DNA of 16,501 nucleotides from UBA11579 sp039714215 (GTDB lineage Bacteria; Chloroflexota; Anaerolineae; Anaerolineales; UBA11579), in NCBI GenBank assembly GCA_039714215.1, contig JBDLJU010000045.1:1-16501 (forward strand), written 5' to 3'. The position numbers and the translations under genes were made by a program. Positions 1-7,311 of the stretch are shown here, in pieces. The notes below the pieces were generated by a model that saw only the letters and a program-made list of their open reading frames with translations, ran no database searches and was not told where the DNA came from. Positions within the stretch are counted from its first letter, which is position 1; each line of letters starts with the position of its first letter.

Positions 1-1
1 T

Positions 2-2131
2 CTGGTGAGGTTAGGTCACCAGGTAAAAATCTTTGACAGTTTCTCTGAGGCCGGTGGAATGATGCGGGTGGGGATTCCGCCGCATCGTCTGCCTTACGAC
101 CGACTGGAATGGGAAATTGAGCAGATTAAAAATGAGGGCGTTGAAATTCAGCTTAACACCAAAGTAGATGACATTACGGGCTTACTTGAGCAAGGTTATG
201 ACTCTGTCCTGATTGCTACCGGTGTACATAAAGCGATTAAGCTCCCGATCAGGAACGCCAACCACCCGGATAATTGGGAAAGTGTTGATTTCTTAAGGAG
301 AGTTTTCCTTGGTGAGAAGATCAAGCTGGCTGGCAAGAAAGTAATTGTTCTGGGTGCGGGGGATGTTGCTCTTGATGTAGCCAGAACAGCAGTGAGATTG
401 GGAGAACCTGAAGTCAAAATCGTTTGCCGGGGGATGCGTGCTTCCGATCATGAAATTGAAGCCGCAAAAATTGAAGGCGTGAAAATTGTTCCCAACAATG
501 TGTTCAAAAAGGTGGTTGTGAAGCGTAACAAAATTGTGGGAATTGAATGCCTCAAAGCGGAAGTCGGTGGGATTGTTGACGGGCGCAGAATCGTTGAAGA
601 AATCCCGGGAAGCGAACACATCGTCGAAGGCGATTTAATTATTTGGGCGTTGGGTCAAAATGCAGATTACTCCTTCTTGCCCTGGGACGGATCAATCAAC
701 ACACAGTACCCCAAAGGCATACAGGCAGATCAGAATTTGATGACCACCAAGCCAGGTGTATTTGTTGCCGGAGATGTAAAATTCGGGGCAACTTCCTTTG
801 TAGTTGATGCGATTGCTGATGGCCATCATGCTGCCCGTACGATCGACAGATATTTACGCGGCAGCGAAGGCGTTCCTGAGCCGGAAAAAACACTGCCGGT
901 TGCGGTTATCGAGCGAGATGCGATCGAAACTAAAATCCAACATGGACAGGCTTCAGCTGAAAACAGATTAACAACGACTTCCATTTCGGCAGCTAAGCGA
1001 CGGAACAACTTCGATGAAGTTGATCTTTGCCTGGCCGAAGAAGATGCTCTTCTTGAGGCTTCCCGCTGTGTTGAATGTGGAGTTTGCTCCGAATGTATGG
1101 AGTGTGTCACCGCATGCGAAAAGGAAGCGATTAATCACCAGCAGCAGGAAATCATCGAAGAGATAAACGTTGGAGCTATCATCTTGGCTACCGGGTTCAA
1201 AGATTTTGACCCAGCAGTCGCGCCAGAATATGGGTCAGGGCTCCCGAACGTGGTCACCGCGATGGAATTTGAACGGTTGATCAATACAGGCGGCCCAACC
1301 GAAGGGCAGGTATTATTGGCCAACGGAAAAAAGCCTAAAAAGGTAGCAATCATTCACTGTGTTGGCAGCCGCGATGAAAAATATAACGAATACTGCTCGC
1401 GGGCTTGCTGCATGTTCTCGCTGAAGCTTGCGCAATTAATCCGTGACTATGTTGATGCAGAAGTTTTTGAAATTTACCGGGATATGCGCACCTTTGGCAA
1501 AGGCTATGAAGAATTTTACAACCGGGTCGAGGAAGATGGCGTGCATTTTTATCATGGCCGGGTGAAATCTGTCACAAAAAAGAAAGGTAGCCTAAAGGTA
1601 AGTTGGGATGATGGCTACTTTGATCAACCTGATTCCGTAGAAGTCGATATGGTCGTTTTAGCGACCGGATTTGAGCCGCAGCCGGATGCCGATGAGGTGG
1701 CTCACACATTCGGGATCAGCCGTAGTGTTGATGGCTTCTTCCTGGAAAAGCACCCGAAGCTCGGACCGGTGGAAACCAGCACGAATGGAATTTTCTTGGC
1801 TGGCGCCTGTCAGAGCCCGAAAGACATCCCAGACAGCGTTGCCCAGGCTGGCGCAACTGCTGCTGCAGCCTTGGCTTTGATCGATCAAGGCCAGGTGGTC
1901 TTAGACCCATTCATTGCCGCTGTGAACAACGGATACTGCGCTGGCTGTGGTCAGTGCGCAGCTTCCTGTCCGTACCAGGCAATTGAAATAATTGACCAGA
2001 TTGCAGTGGTAAATCAATATCAATGTAAGGGCTGCGGCACTTGTGCAGCGGCATGTCCGAATAAGGCTGTTTCTTTAAAACATTATGAGGACGAGCAGTT
2101 GATTGCAGAGCTGCTTGGCGCCTTACATTAG
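2..2131 (+). CDS. GltD/HdrA fusion FAD- and 4Fe-4S-containing oxidoreductase subunit (5' partial)
   Basis: Flavin and iron-sulfur subunit, probably the electron-distributing core of the complex encoded by this operon. The reading frame is open at the left edge, so the true start and the first FAD-binding glycine motif lie upstream. Residue numbers count from the GTG at 5. Residues 1-290 resemble the GltD NAD(P)H-dependent oxidoreductase family, with a second nucleotide-binding motif VLGAGDVALD at 115-124. A linker holds six cysteines (355, 358, 361, 364, 367, 371). Residues about 390-635 match the C-terminal half of HdrA, including HCVGSRD, YCSRACCM, FGKGYEEFY and DIPDSVAQA. Two [4Fe-4S] motifs of type CxxCxxCxxxCP close the protein (Cys 645-655 and 674-684). 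The next gene starts 9 nt downstream behind a strong ribosome binding site. Known HdrA proteins bifurcate electrons at FAD; that this fusion does so is an inference. The domain assignment is confident, the exact reaction is not. Confidence 0.9.
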   Translation: MVRLGHQVKIFDSFSEAGGMMRVGIPPHRLPYDRLEWEIEQIKNEGVEIQLNTKVDDITGLLEQGYDSVLIATGVHKAIKLPIRNANHPDNWESVDFLRRVFLGEKIKLAGKKVIVLGAGDVALDVARTAVRLGEPEVKIVCRGMRASDHEIEAAKIEGVKIVPNNVFKKVVVKRNKIVGIECLKAEVGGIVDGRRIVEEIPGSEHIVEGDLIIWALGQNADYSFLPWDGSINTQYPKGIQADQNLMTTKPGVFVAGDVKFGATSFVVDAIADGHHAARTIDRYLRGSEGVPEPEKTLPVAVIERDAIETKIQHGQASAENRLTTTSISAAKRRNNFDEVDLCLAEEDALLEASRCVECGVCSECMECVTACEKEAINHQQQEIIEEINVGAIILATGFKDFDPAVAPEYGSGLPNVVTAMEFERLINTGGPTEGQVLLANGKKPKKVAIIHCVGSRDEKYNEYCSRACCMFSLKLAQLIRDYVDAEVFEIYRDMRTFGKGYEEFYNRVEEDGVHFYHGRVKSVTKKKGSLKVSWDDGYFDQPDSVEVDMVVLATGFEPQPDADEVAHTFGISRSVDGFFLEKHPKLGPVETSTNGIFLAGACQSPKDIPDSVAQAGATAAAALALIDQGQVVLDPFIAAVNNGYCAGCGQCAASCPYQAIEIIDQIAVVNQYQCKGCGTCAAACPNKAVSLKHYEDEQLIAELLGALH

Positions 2132-2140
2132 GAGAAGGAT

Positions 2141-2614
2141 ATGTTTGAACCCAAGATAATTGCATTTCTTTGCACCTGGTGCAGCTATACTGGGGCTGAT
2201 CTTGCTGGAACATCACGCAAGTCTTCTCCATGGAATATTCGAGCCATCCGGACACCATGTTCCGGGAGAGTTGCACCAGAATTAATCATTAAGGCGTTTT
2301 CAGAGGGGGCTGACGGGGTGTTGGTACTCGGGTGTCATATCGGTGAATGCCATTATGACAGCGGGAATCACCGCACTGCAAAGCGGATTCCTTTGCTTAG
2401 CAGCCTGCTAACAATTACCGGTTTAGAACCTGAACGTCTCAGGTTAGACTGGGTATCTGCATCCGAAGGAGTAAGGTTCTCGCAGATCGCTCAAGAATTT
2501 ACTGAAACGGTTCGTGAACTTGGTCCGTGCAAATGGAATGCTCCCGATCTGTTTTTTGCGACTCAGCCAGAAATAGTAGAGGCCACCGAGACTAAAGTCG
2601 AGGTGGGATCGTGA
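2141..2614 (+). CDS. MvhD/FlxD-like [2Fe-2S] hydrogenase-delta-type electron transfer protein
   Basis: Small iron-sulfur protein of the methyl-viologen-reducing hydrogenase delta subunit family (MvhD, also FlpD/FlxD). Such proteins carry electrons between an oxidoreductase module and HdrA. The 157 residues have the expected cysteine set: CTWC at 11-14, Cys40 in RTPCSG, and Cys65/Cys70 in GCHIGECHYDSGN, all typical of the family. The length is slightly above the usual roughly 140. The start ATG has an AGGAGAAGG ribosome binding site that overlaps the end of the HdrA-like gene. The stop overlaps the next start (GTGA), which suggests translational coupling. Its place between an HdrA-like subunit and Flx-like subunits fits a bridging role from NAD(P)H-oxidising proteins to HdrA. 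The family assignment is firm; the specific partners are inferred from gene order. Confidence 0.9.
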   Translation: MFEPKIIAFLCTWCSYTGADLAGTSRKSSPWNIRAIRTPCSGRVAPELIIKAFSEGADGVLVLGCHIGECHYDSGNHRTAKRIPLLSSLLTITGLEPERLRLDWVSASEGVRFSQIAQEFTETVRELGPCKWNAPDLFFATQPEIVEATETKVEVGS

Positions 2615-3471
2615 TTACCAAAAAGATACAGGAATATGCCAGCTCATTATTAGCAGATCAGGTTGTGGATTGTGTAATTGGATACGAGGTGGGGCCTCGA
2701 AGAACCACTCGACCGATTTTTGTTGATCAGCAAGCAGACACGGATCGTCTGGTTTGGAACCAGAACTGCTCGCACAATCTGACCGTATACCTGCGGCAGA
2801 AGCTCAATGATACGGAGGGGCGAATTGGGATTGTGGTGAAACCATGCGACTCAAAGACGATTAACGTTCTTGGCGCTGAAAATCGGATAGACCGGGACCG
2901 TCTCCATATAATTGGCATTGAATGCGAGGGGATATTAGAGGGTAATGTTAAACAGAATGCAGACTCTGGGGAACTACAGCGGCGCTGCCTGGCCTGTGAT
3001 CTAACTGAACCGCTAGATATGGATTACATGATTGGCGGATCGATTGAAAGAAAAAATCTGCCGGATAATAGTACCTCAAATAAGCTAAGCCGATGGTTGG
3101 AGAAGGCGACTGCTGATGATCGACTTGAGTATTGGCTCAGTGAATTTGACCGTTGTATTCGCTGTTATGCCTGCAGGCAGGCATGTCCGCTTTGTGACTG
3201 CCCGACTTGCCTGTTTGAGCGGGAAGATTCCATTTGGACTGGCAGCAGTGCAACCACAAAAGATAATCGTAGTTTTCACTTGGGACGAGCTTTCCATCTT
3301 GCTGGCAGGTGCATTGGTTGTGGGGAATGTCAGCGAGCCTGTCCAATGGATATCAACCTCGGAGAATTGAACCGGGTTTTAGCTCGTGAGATGGAAGAGC
3401 AATTTCATCACCGGGCTGGCTACACTGTAGAGCTCTCGCCGATTACTACAATTCTAGGTGAAGGGAGATAG
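2611..3471 (+). CDS. FlxC-like 4Fe-4S dicluster protein with FrhB-like N-terminal region
   Basis: Iron-sulfur subunit of 286 residues, probably an electron relay in the same complex. The N-terminal part has KPCDSKT (Cys81) and GIECEGI, followed by CLAC at 126-129; this pattern recalls FrhB/FdhB-type proteins, a weak resemblance judged by eye. The C-terminal part has one cysteine-rich block (Cys 182, 185, 188, 192, 195, 197, 200) and one classic [4Fe-4S] motif (Cys 234, 237, 240, 244, then Pro). The GTG start overlaps the TGA stop of the MvhD-like gene by 4 nt and has a GAGGTGG ribosome binding site. The Flx-type set is known from NADH-dependent FlxABCD-HdrABC systems described in sulfate reducers. 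The next gene encodes a related protein with the same layout. An alternative name would be a hydrogenase- or sulfite-reductase-associated ferredoxin-type subunit. Confidence 0.8.
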   Translation: MITKKIQEYASSLLADQVVDCVIGYEVGPRRTTRPIFVDQQADTDRLVWNQNCSHNLTVYLRQKLNDTEGRIGIVVKPCDSKTINVLGAENRIDRDRLHIIGIECEGILEGNVKQNADSGELQRRCLACDLTEPLDMDYMIGGSIERKNLPDNSTSNKLSRWLEKATADDRLEYWLSEFDRCIRCYACRQACPLCDCPTCLFEREDSIWTGSSATTKDNRSFHLGRAFHLAGRCIGCGECQRACPMDINLGELNRVLAREMEEQFHHRAGYTVELSPITTILGEGR

Positions 3472-3475
3472 TCGT

Positions 3476-4477
3476 ATGGATTTCATCTCAAAAAAAAGCC
3501 TAGAAAGTTGGTTGGCTTCTGTAGCAGAAACGAAAAAATTATATGCCCCCGTTTATACAGATGGGGTTTTGTTATATCAGCAGCCAAACGAAATTGAGGA
3601 TATCGTTTGGGATTTCTCCAGGCCTGTGCAATCCGCAAAAGAAATAATTTTTCCTCAATCTGAAAAAATGCTGACTATCGAGAAGAACGGCCAAAATATT
3701 CAAATCATCGAGAATTTAAACAATGATATATCAGTTATCTTCGGTGTGCGATCATGTGACGCACGCGGCTGTCTGGTGCTCGATAAATTGTTAGTAGAAG
3801 CAGAACCCGTAGATCATTATTATAAAACCCGACGAGAAAACACCGCTTTGGTAGGACTTGCCTGTGAGGAAATGGGCGACACATGTTTCTGCACTTCTGT
3901 CGGTGGGGGACCAGACAACAGTGAGGGACTTGATGTGATGCTTCATCGCCATCAAGACGGGTATTTAGTCGAAATCGTTTCATCTGCTGGAGAAGAGCTG
4001 TTTAATGGAATTGAATTCGATCGACAAGATATTGCTTTCAATGAAAGACGATTTGAGCCTGAATTCGTGCTTCCCTCTCAGGACCTGCTGAAAAGTTCAT
4101 TCGACTCCGAAATTTGGCGATCGGAGTCCGAGCGTTGCTTAAGCTGCAGGATTTGCGCTTACGTATGCCCGACCTGCCGTTGTTTTGATGTTCGAGATGA
4201 ACCGGGAGCCTCAAACAATGGGACTGAGATCGTTGAGAGGATCAGGGGCTGGGATAGCTGCAGCGGTGAAGCATACCGCCGCATAGCGGGTGGGCATAAT
4301 CCGCGTGAGGCTAAAGCCGACCGCCTGAGGAATCGAATTTACTGCAAGCTGCATTACACCCAGGAGCAGTCTGGGATGATGGCTTGTACGGGCTGCGGGC
4401 GATGCATTGATTCATGTCCGGTGAATATCGACATCACTGAAATAATTGGATTGATTTTAGAAGGAGAACCAGGATGA
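3476..4477 (+). CDS. FlxB/AsrA-like 4Fe-4S dicluster electron transfer protein
   Basis: Iron-sulfur subunit of 333 residues related to anaerobic sulfite reductase subunit A (AsrA) and to FlxB. Such proteins accept electrons from an FAD/NAD(P) reductase and pass them on. Visible motifs are GVRSCDARG (Cys94), the region around Cys130, 137 and 139 ending in SVGGGP, a cysteine block at 221, 224, 227, 231, 234 and 236 (CLSCRICAYVCPTCRC), and a [4Fe-4S] motif at 304, 307, 310, 314 (CTGCGRCIDSCP). I chose the ATG at 3476 because AAGGGAGA lies 7 nt upstream; an in-frame GTG at 3458 would overlap the preceding gene by 14 nt and has no clear binding site. The stop overlaps the next start (ATGA). No sulfite reductase catalytic subunit (AsrC, with siroheme motifs) is present, so sulfite reduction is unlikely to be its role here. 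Confidence 0.82.
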   Translation: MDFISKKSLESWLASVAETKKLYAPVYTDGVLLYQQPNEIEDIVWDFSRPVQSAKEIIFPQSEKMLTIEKNGQNIQIIENLNNDISVIFGVRSCDARGCLVLDKLLVEAEPVDHYYKTRRENTALVGLACEEMGDTCFCTSVGGGPDNSEGLDVMLHRHQDGYLVEIVSSAGEELFNGIEFDRQDIAFNERRFEPEFVLPSQDLLKSSFDSEIWRSESERCLSCRICAYVCPTCRCFDVRDEPGASNNGTEIVERIRGWDSCSGEAYRRIAGGHNPREAKADRLRNRIYCKLHYTQEQSGMMACTGCGRCIDSCPVNIDITEIIGLILEGEPG

Positions 4478-5310
4478 GCAATCAGAATGTGATGATTCCT
4501 ACTGTCGGCAAATTGGTTCAAGTAAAAGATATTGCGCCTGAGGTAAAGATGTTTGGGATCGAACTCACCAAAGGTTTAGACAATGGTAATTCCACCTACC
4601 GTCCTGGACAGTTTGCTTTCATTTCTGCATTCGGTAGCGGTGAAGCTCCGTTCGGGATTGCTTCAGCTGTTGAGCCGGGCGGAGTATTGGAATTCGCTGT
4701 ACAACGCTTGGGGGGAGTGACAACTGCGCTTCATGAATTAGCGGAAGGCGATTCGGTCGGGGTGCGAGGTCCGTTAGGAAATTGGTTTCCAATGGACGAG
4801 TTTAAAGGGCATAACTTATTGGTGGTTGGTGGCGGGATCGGGAGCGCACCTTTGCGTCCTGTGATCCAGGAAGTGGCGGCGAACAGATCTGAGTATGGCG
4901 ACCTATCGATTCTGATGGCCGCACGCACACCGCAACATCACCTATTCTTAGAAGATTACCCTGAGTGGGAGAACATCCCCGATTGTAATTTGCATCTCAC
5001 TGTGGATGAGTGTGATGAAGACTGGAAATGCGAAGTGGGACTTGTAACTGATCTGTTAAAAATTACAGATCCAAAACCGAAGGATACGATCGCAATCATG
5101 TGCGGCCCCCCAATCATGATCTATTATGCGGATAAGGTCTTGGTTGAAATGGGATTTTCCCCTGAGGAGCGTTACGTGACCTTAGAAGCGCGGATGCACT
5201 GTGGAGTTGGAAAATGCGGACGGTGCAATTTGGGTGAAACCCTGGTATGTGTTGATGGTCCGGTATTCTCAATGGATCAGGTCGGAGAATTTTTAGAGAG
5301 CTATCTCTAA
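4474..5310 (+). CDS. FlxA/AsrB-like FAD- and NAD(P)H-binding reductase with [2Fe-2S] domain
   Basis: Probable NAD(P)H-oxidising (or NAD(P)+-reducing) subunit of the complex, 278 residues, the normal size for the PyrK/AsrB/HydG-type ferredoxin reductase family. Domains in order: an FAD-binding barrel with RPGQF at 43-47; a pyridine-nucleotide domain with VVGGGIGSAP near 117-126 and MCGPP at 209-213; and a C-terminal [2Fe-2S] domain with Cys 243, 248, 251 and 259 in the pattern CX4CX2CX7C, as in dihydroorotate dehydrogenase electron-transfer subunits. It starts inside the previous gene's stop (ATGA) after AGAAGGAGAACC, so it is translationally coupled. It is the last gene of the operon; the next gene is on the other strand with its stop 40 nt away. 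The reductase fold is clear; whether NADH or NADPH is used cannot be read from the sequence with confidence. Confidence 0.88.
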   Translation: MSNQNVMIPTVGKLVQVKDIAPEVKMFGIELTKGLDNGNSTYRPGQFAFISAFGSGEAPFGIASAVEPGGVLEFAVQRLGGVTTALHELAEGDSVGVRGPLGNWFPMDEFKGHNLLVVGGGIGSAPLRPVIQEVAANRSEYGDLSILMAARTPQHHLFLEDYPEWENIPDCNLHLTVDECDEDWKCEVGLVTDLLKITDPKPKDTIAIMCGPPIMIYYADKVLVEMGFSPEERYVTLEARMHCGVGKCGRCNLGETLVCVDGPVFSMDQVGEFLESYL

Positions 5311-5350
5311 GTTCTATTTAGATTGTTTGCGCAAAGTTATTATTCGTTAG

Positions 5351-5800
5351 CTAGGAACGTAAGCTCATCAGCTGAATATTTCTATTGATCAGCCGTTCAC
5401 TGATGATCTCATTTAAATTCTTAAGCATTATGTAGCCCTGTGATTTTTCTTGATCCATCAACTTGGATAGTTTTTCACCATTGAAGCCGATTAACTTTGA
5501 CGGCAGTTCAGCAATCGCTCCCATTGTATAAATCTTTGGCTTAACCAACGCTGACCAGCCTATTATTTCTCCACTTAAGTAAGGATTGAGACGGTCAATT
5601 TCATTTTCCCGAAAACGAATTGTCAGAGCGACCTTTCCTTCGGTGATTAGATAGATTTTCTTTGCAGGTTGATCCTGTCTGAATAACCACTCTTCTTCAG
5701 CCAATATTATTTCTTCACCGATGGGAAGCATCTGTTGGATAAAATCCTCATCGAGGTTCGCAAAAAAGGGATAGCGCATCAGGGTTGATTTGTTAATCAT
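5351..5800 (-). CDS. Stand-alone cyclic-nucleotide-binding-type (Crp-like) domain protein A
   Basis: A 149-residue protein that is only a cNMP-binding-type beta-barrel with a short C-terminal helix. It lacks the helix-turn-helix of Crp/Fnr regulators, and no kinase, cyclase or membrane segment is fused to it. Recognisable parts are LFRQDQPAKKIYLITEGKVAL and the phosphate-binding-cassette region around GEIIGWSALV. The cassette keeps Gly-Glu, but where cAMP-binding proteins have an Arg before the conserved Thr/Ser-Ala it reads PKIYTMGA, so canonical cAMP binding is doubtful. The start ATG is preceded by GGAGG at 5806-5810 (minus strand). It is convergent with the Flx-like operon and divergent from a paralogue of nearly equal length. 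It may sense a different ligand or mediate protein contacts. The fold assignment is good; the function is unknown. Confidence 0.82.
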   Translation of the reverse strand: MINKSTLMRYPFFANLDEDFIQQMLPIGEEIILAEEEWLFRQDQPAKKIYLITEGKVALTIRFRENEIDRLNPYLSGEIIGWSALVKPKIYTMGAIAELPSKLIGFNGEKLSKLMDQEKSQGYIMLKNLNEIISERLINRNIQLMSLRS

Positions 5801-6105
5801 CTAAACCTCCATGTTGTGAAGATATGATTGGCAGCTGGTAATTTAAATTATTGATATGTGGCAATAAGATTTGAAAGTTGAGATTTTGTTGTCTTCACTA
5901 TACAATTAAATAAAACATTTTTCAAGCTGCCGACAATAAAGTCAAGATAAATATTTCTATCTAAAATACCTCTCATTTTTACGTTCCAGATTATTTCTGT
6001 TGAGATATTTATTAAAGGATTGGTTGATGAATTTTCCAATCTGGAATGAGTTTACGTGTACAATAAATTAACCACCAAGGCAGACAATTATTGGAAGGAA
6101 TCAGA
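5801..6105. promoter_or_regulatory. 305-nt AT-rich divergent spacer between the two cNMP-type genes
   Basis: No convincing gene lies here: a 63-codon minus-strand frame at 5848-6039 starts with TTG and has no ribosome binding site or recognisable motif. The spacer must hold the promoters of both neighbours. It contains a palindrome at 6034-6046, an inverted copy of part of it at 5984-5992, and a -10-like TACAAT at 6059-6064 reading to the right. At 5851-5864 TTGATATGTGGCAA is a poor match to an Fnr-type site. I could not identify a good promoter for the minus-strand gene. Confidence 0.5.
6034..6064 (+). promoter_or_regulatory. Candidate operator palindrome plus -10 box of the rightward cNMP-type gene
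   Basis: TTCCA-ATC-TGGAA (6034-6046) is a perfect 5-bp-arm palindrome. A -10-like TACAAT follows at 6059-6064, 41 nt before the ATG at 6106. The -35 position (6036-6041 with a 17-nt spacer) lies inside the palindrome and is itself a poor match, as expected for a promoter that depends on or is controlled by a bound regulator. This is inferred from sequence only. Confidence 0.35.
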
Positions 6106-6558
6106 ATGGATATCAAAGAGAAAATTAAAAAAATTGATCTATTTAGCAGTCTTTCGGCTAAGCAATTTGAACAATTGGCAGAAATCTCCGAGATCGTAAA
6201 GTTTCCAGAAGGGGAGAAGCTGTTCCGGGTTGGGGAAGAAGCTCAAAATATATATATTATGATGGAAGGCAAAGTAAGCATTCAGGTCTCATTAAGCTCA
6301 CGGCCTGAAATGGTTTCGATTGTAATCTTAAGTAAATTTGGGCAGTTGATCGGTTGGTCTGGTTTGATGGGGCCAAGCTACTATACAGCCGACGCTATCT
6401 GTGTTGAGGATAGCCAATTCTTAAAGATTAAAGGTAAGGAATTATTTGAGATTTTGGTCGCCGATAAAGAAGCAGGATTTGATGTTTTAAAAGGAATTGT
6501 TTCGATTGTCAGCGAAAGGCTGCGTAATATTCAGCGGGTTGTATTAAAAACAATGTAG
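6106..6558 (+). CDS. Stand-alone cyclic-nucleotide-binding-type (Crp-like) domain protein B
   Basis: A 150-residue paralogue of the divergent gene at 5351-5800, again a single cNMP-type barrel without an output domain. Shared features are LFR followed by IYIMMEGKVSI, and the cassette QLIGWSGLMGPSYYTADA. The cassette Glu is replaced by Gln and the phosphate-contacting Arg by Tyr, so it departs further from cAMP-binding proteins than its partner. The ATG at 6106 is preferred to the upstream in-frame TTG at 6091, because GGAAGGA (6093-6099) lies at ribosome-binding distance from it. It ends 45 nt before the convergent FHA gene. The pair could form a heterodimer or two sensors of one signal; both ideas are inference. 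Domain call confident, ligand and role unknown. Confidence 0.83.
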   Translation: MDIKEKIKKIDLFSSLSAKQFEQLAEISEIVKFPEGEKLFRVGEEAQNIYIMMEGKVSIQVSLSSRPEMVSIVILSKFGQLIGWSGLMGPSYYTADAICVEDSQFLKIKGKELFEILVADKEAGFDVLKGIVSIVSERLRNIQRVVLKTM

Positions 6559-6603
6559 GTCTGAAAGGGCTGGCTTTACCAATTAATCCAAAATTGCGGT
6601 TGA

Positions 6604-7278
6604 TTATTGGATGGTGATCTGCGAGAGCAAATCCCAGCCGAAATACAGGATGCTGCATATGCAAATTAAGATCAAGGCTCCGGCAGCAATGATCAAGCCT
6701 TTTTTGCTGCGGCATCCTTTCCTTTGTGGTGGAGAATCAAGGGGTTCACTTTCAATTTCTTTACTTTCCAAAGGCGGGGCAATGGGAGGTTTTTGGGATA
6801 CTATTGGCTTGTTAATCACAGCTCGAAAACTAAAATTCCCAACCTGGATCTGGTCGCCGTCAACAACTTCGGTTGGTTCGGAGATTTTTTCATCATTGAG
6901 CAGCGTGCCATTAGTGCTTTCCATGTCGATCAGCATCCAGCGCTGGTCTTTGGTGTGGACAATCTTTGCATGATGGCGGGACGCCTTAGGAGATTCGATC
7001 ACAATATCACAGCTCCCGCTCCTGCCAAAGCTGATCCCATCTGTCAGATTGTAGGTGTATCCTCGGTCTAGCTCTGAAATAACTTCAAGATAATCAGGTG
7101 GCGTTGGGGGCGCGGGGTCAAAATGTGGGGTTGGGGTGATTTGTTCGCCAAAATCAACCAGCGTTTCTGCCCGGTTTGAAAACCCGGGAAGTTCAGCGCC
7201 GCATTTAAGACAATGGTGAATCACTCCATAATTGGTTGTACCGCAGTGTTGACAGATCCTCTCTTCGTTTTTGTTCAT
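6604..7278 (-). CDS. Zinc-ribbon/FHA-domain protein with C-terminal membrane anchor
   Basis: A 224-residue protein that probably docks onto phosphothreonine-carrying partners at the inner face of the membrane. An N-terminal zinc ribbon uses Cys 9, 12, 23 and 26 (CQHCG and CLKCG). A proline-rich linker (about 47-62) leads to a forkhead-associated domain with the expected GR (85-86), SRHH (100-103) and NG (123-124) residues that bind phosphothreonine. A second Pro/Glu-rich linker and a basic patch (RKGCRSKK) precede one hydrophobic segment at about 194-214. The layout predicts a tail-anchored protein with its domains in the cytoplasm. I chose the ATG at 7278 because AGGAAAG lies just upstream and the zinc ribbon follows at once; the 24 upstream codons of the longer frame look non-coding. 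FHA proteins normally work with Ser/Thr kinases, but none is in the window. Confidence 0.87.
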   Translation of the reverse strand: MNKNEERICQHCGTTNYGVIHHCLKCGAELPGFSNRAETLVDFGEQITPTPHFDPAPPTPPDYLEVISELDRGYTYNLTDGISFGRSGSCDIVIESPKASRHHAKIVHTKDQRWMLIDMESTNGTLLNDEKISEPTEVVDGDQIQVGNFSFRAVINKPIVSQKPPIAPPLESKEIESEPLDSPPQRKGCRSKKGLIIAAGALILICICSILYFGWDLLSQITIQ

Positions 7279-7311
7279 CAATTTCTTTCCTGGTGTCTGG
7301 ATGATTAATAA

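Noticed and set aside
4136..4477. Possible anaerobic sulfite reductase operon (AsrA/AsrB-like genes)
   Set aside because: There is no AsrC-type siroheme subunit, and the upstream HdrA- and MvhD-like genes point to a Flx/Hdr-type complex.
5326..5335. Palindrome TTTGCGCAAA between the operon end and cNMP-type gene A
   Set aside because: It has no loop, no T-tract and lies between two gene ends, so neither terminator nor operator can be supported.
5848..6039. 63-codon minus-strand frame in the divergent spacer
   Set aside because: TTG start, no ribosome binding site, AT-driven composition, and it overlaps likely promoters.
6579..6610. Hairpin CCAATTAATC / GATTATTGG between the convergent cNMP and FHA genes
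   Set aside because: The stem has a bulge, is AT-rich, overlaps the FHA stop and has no T-tract on either side, so it is not a convincing terminator.
6611..7071. Two + strand frames over the FHA gene
   Set aside because: They are antisense shadows; the minus-strand gene has intact zinc-ribbon and FHA residues.
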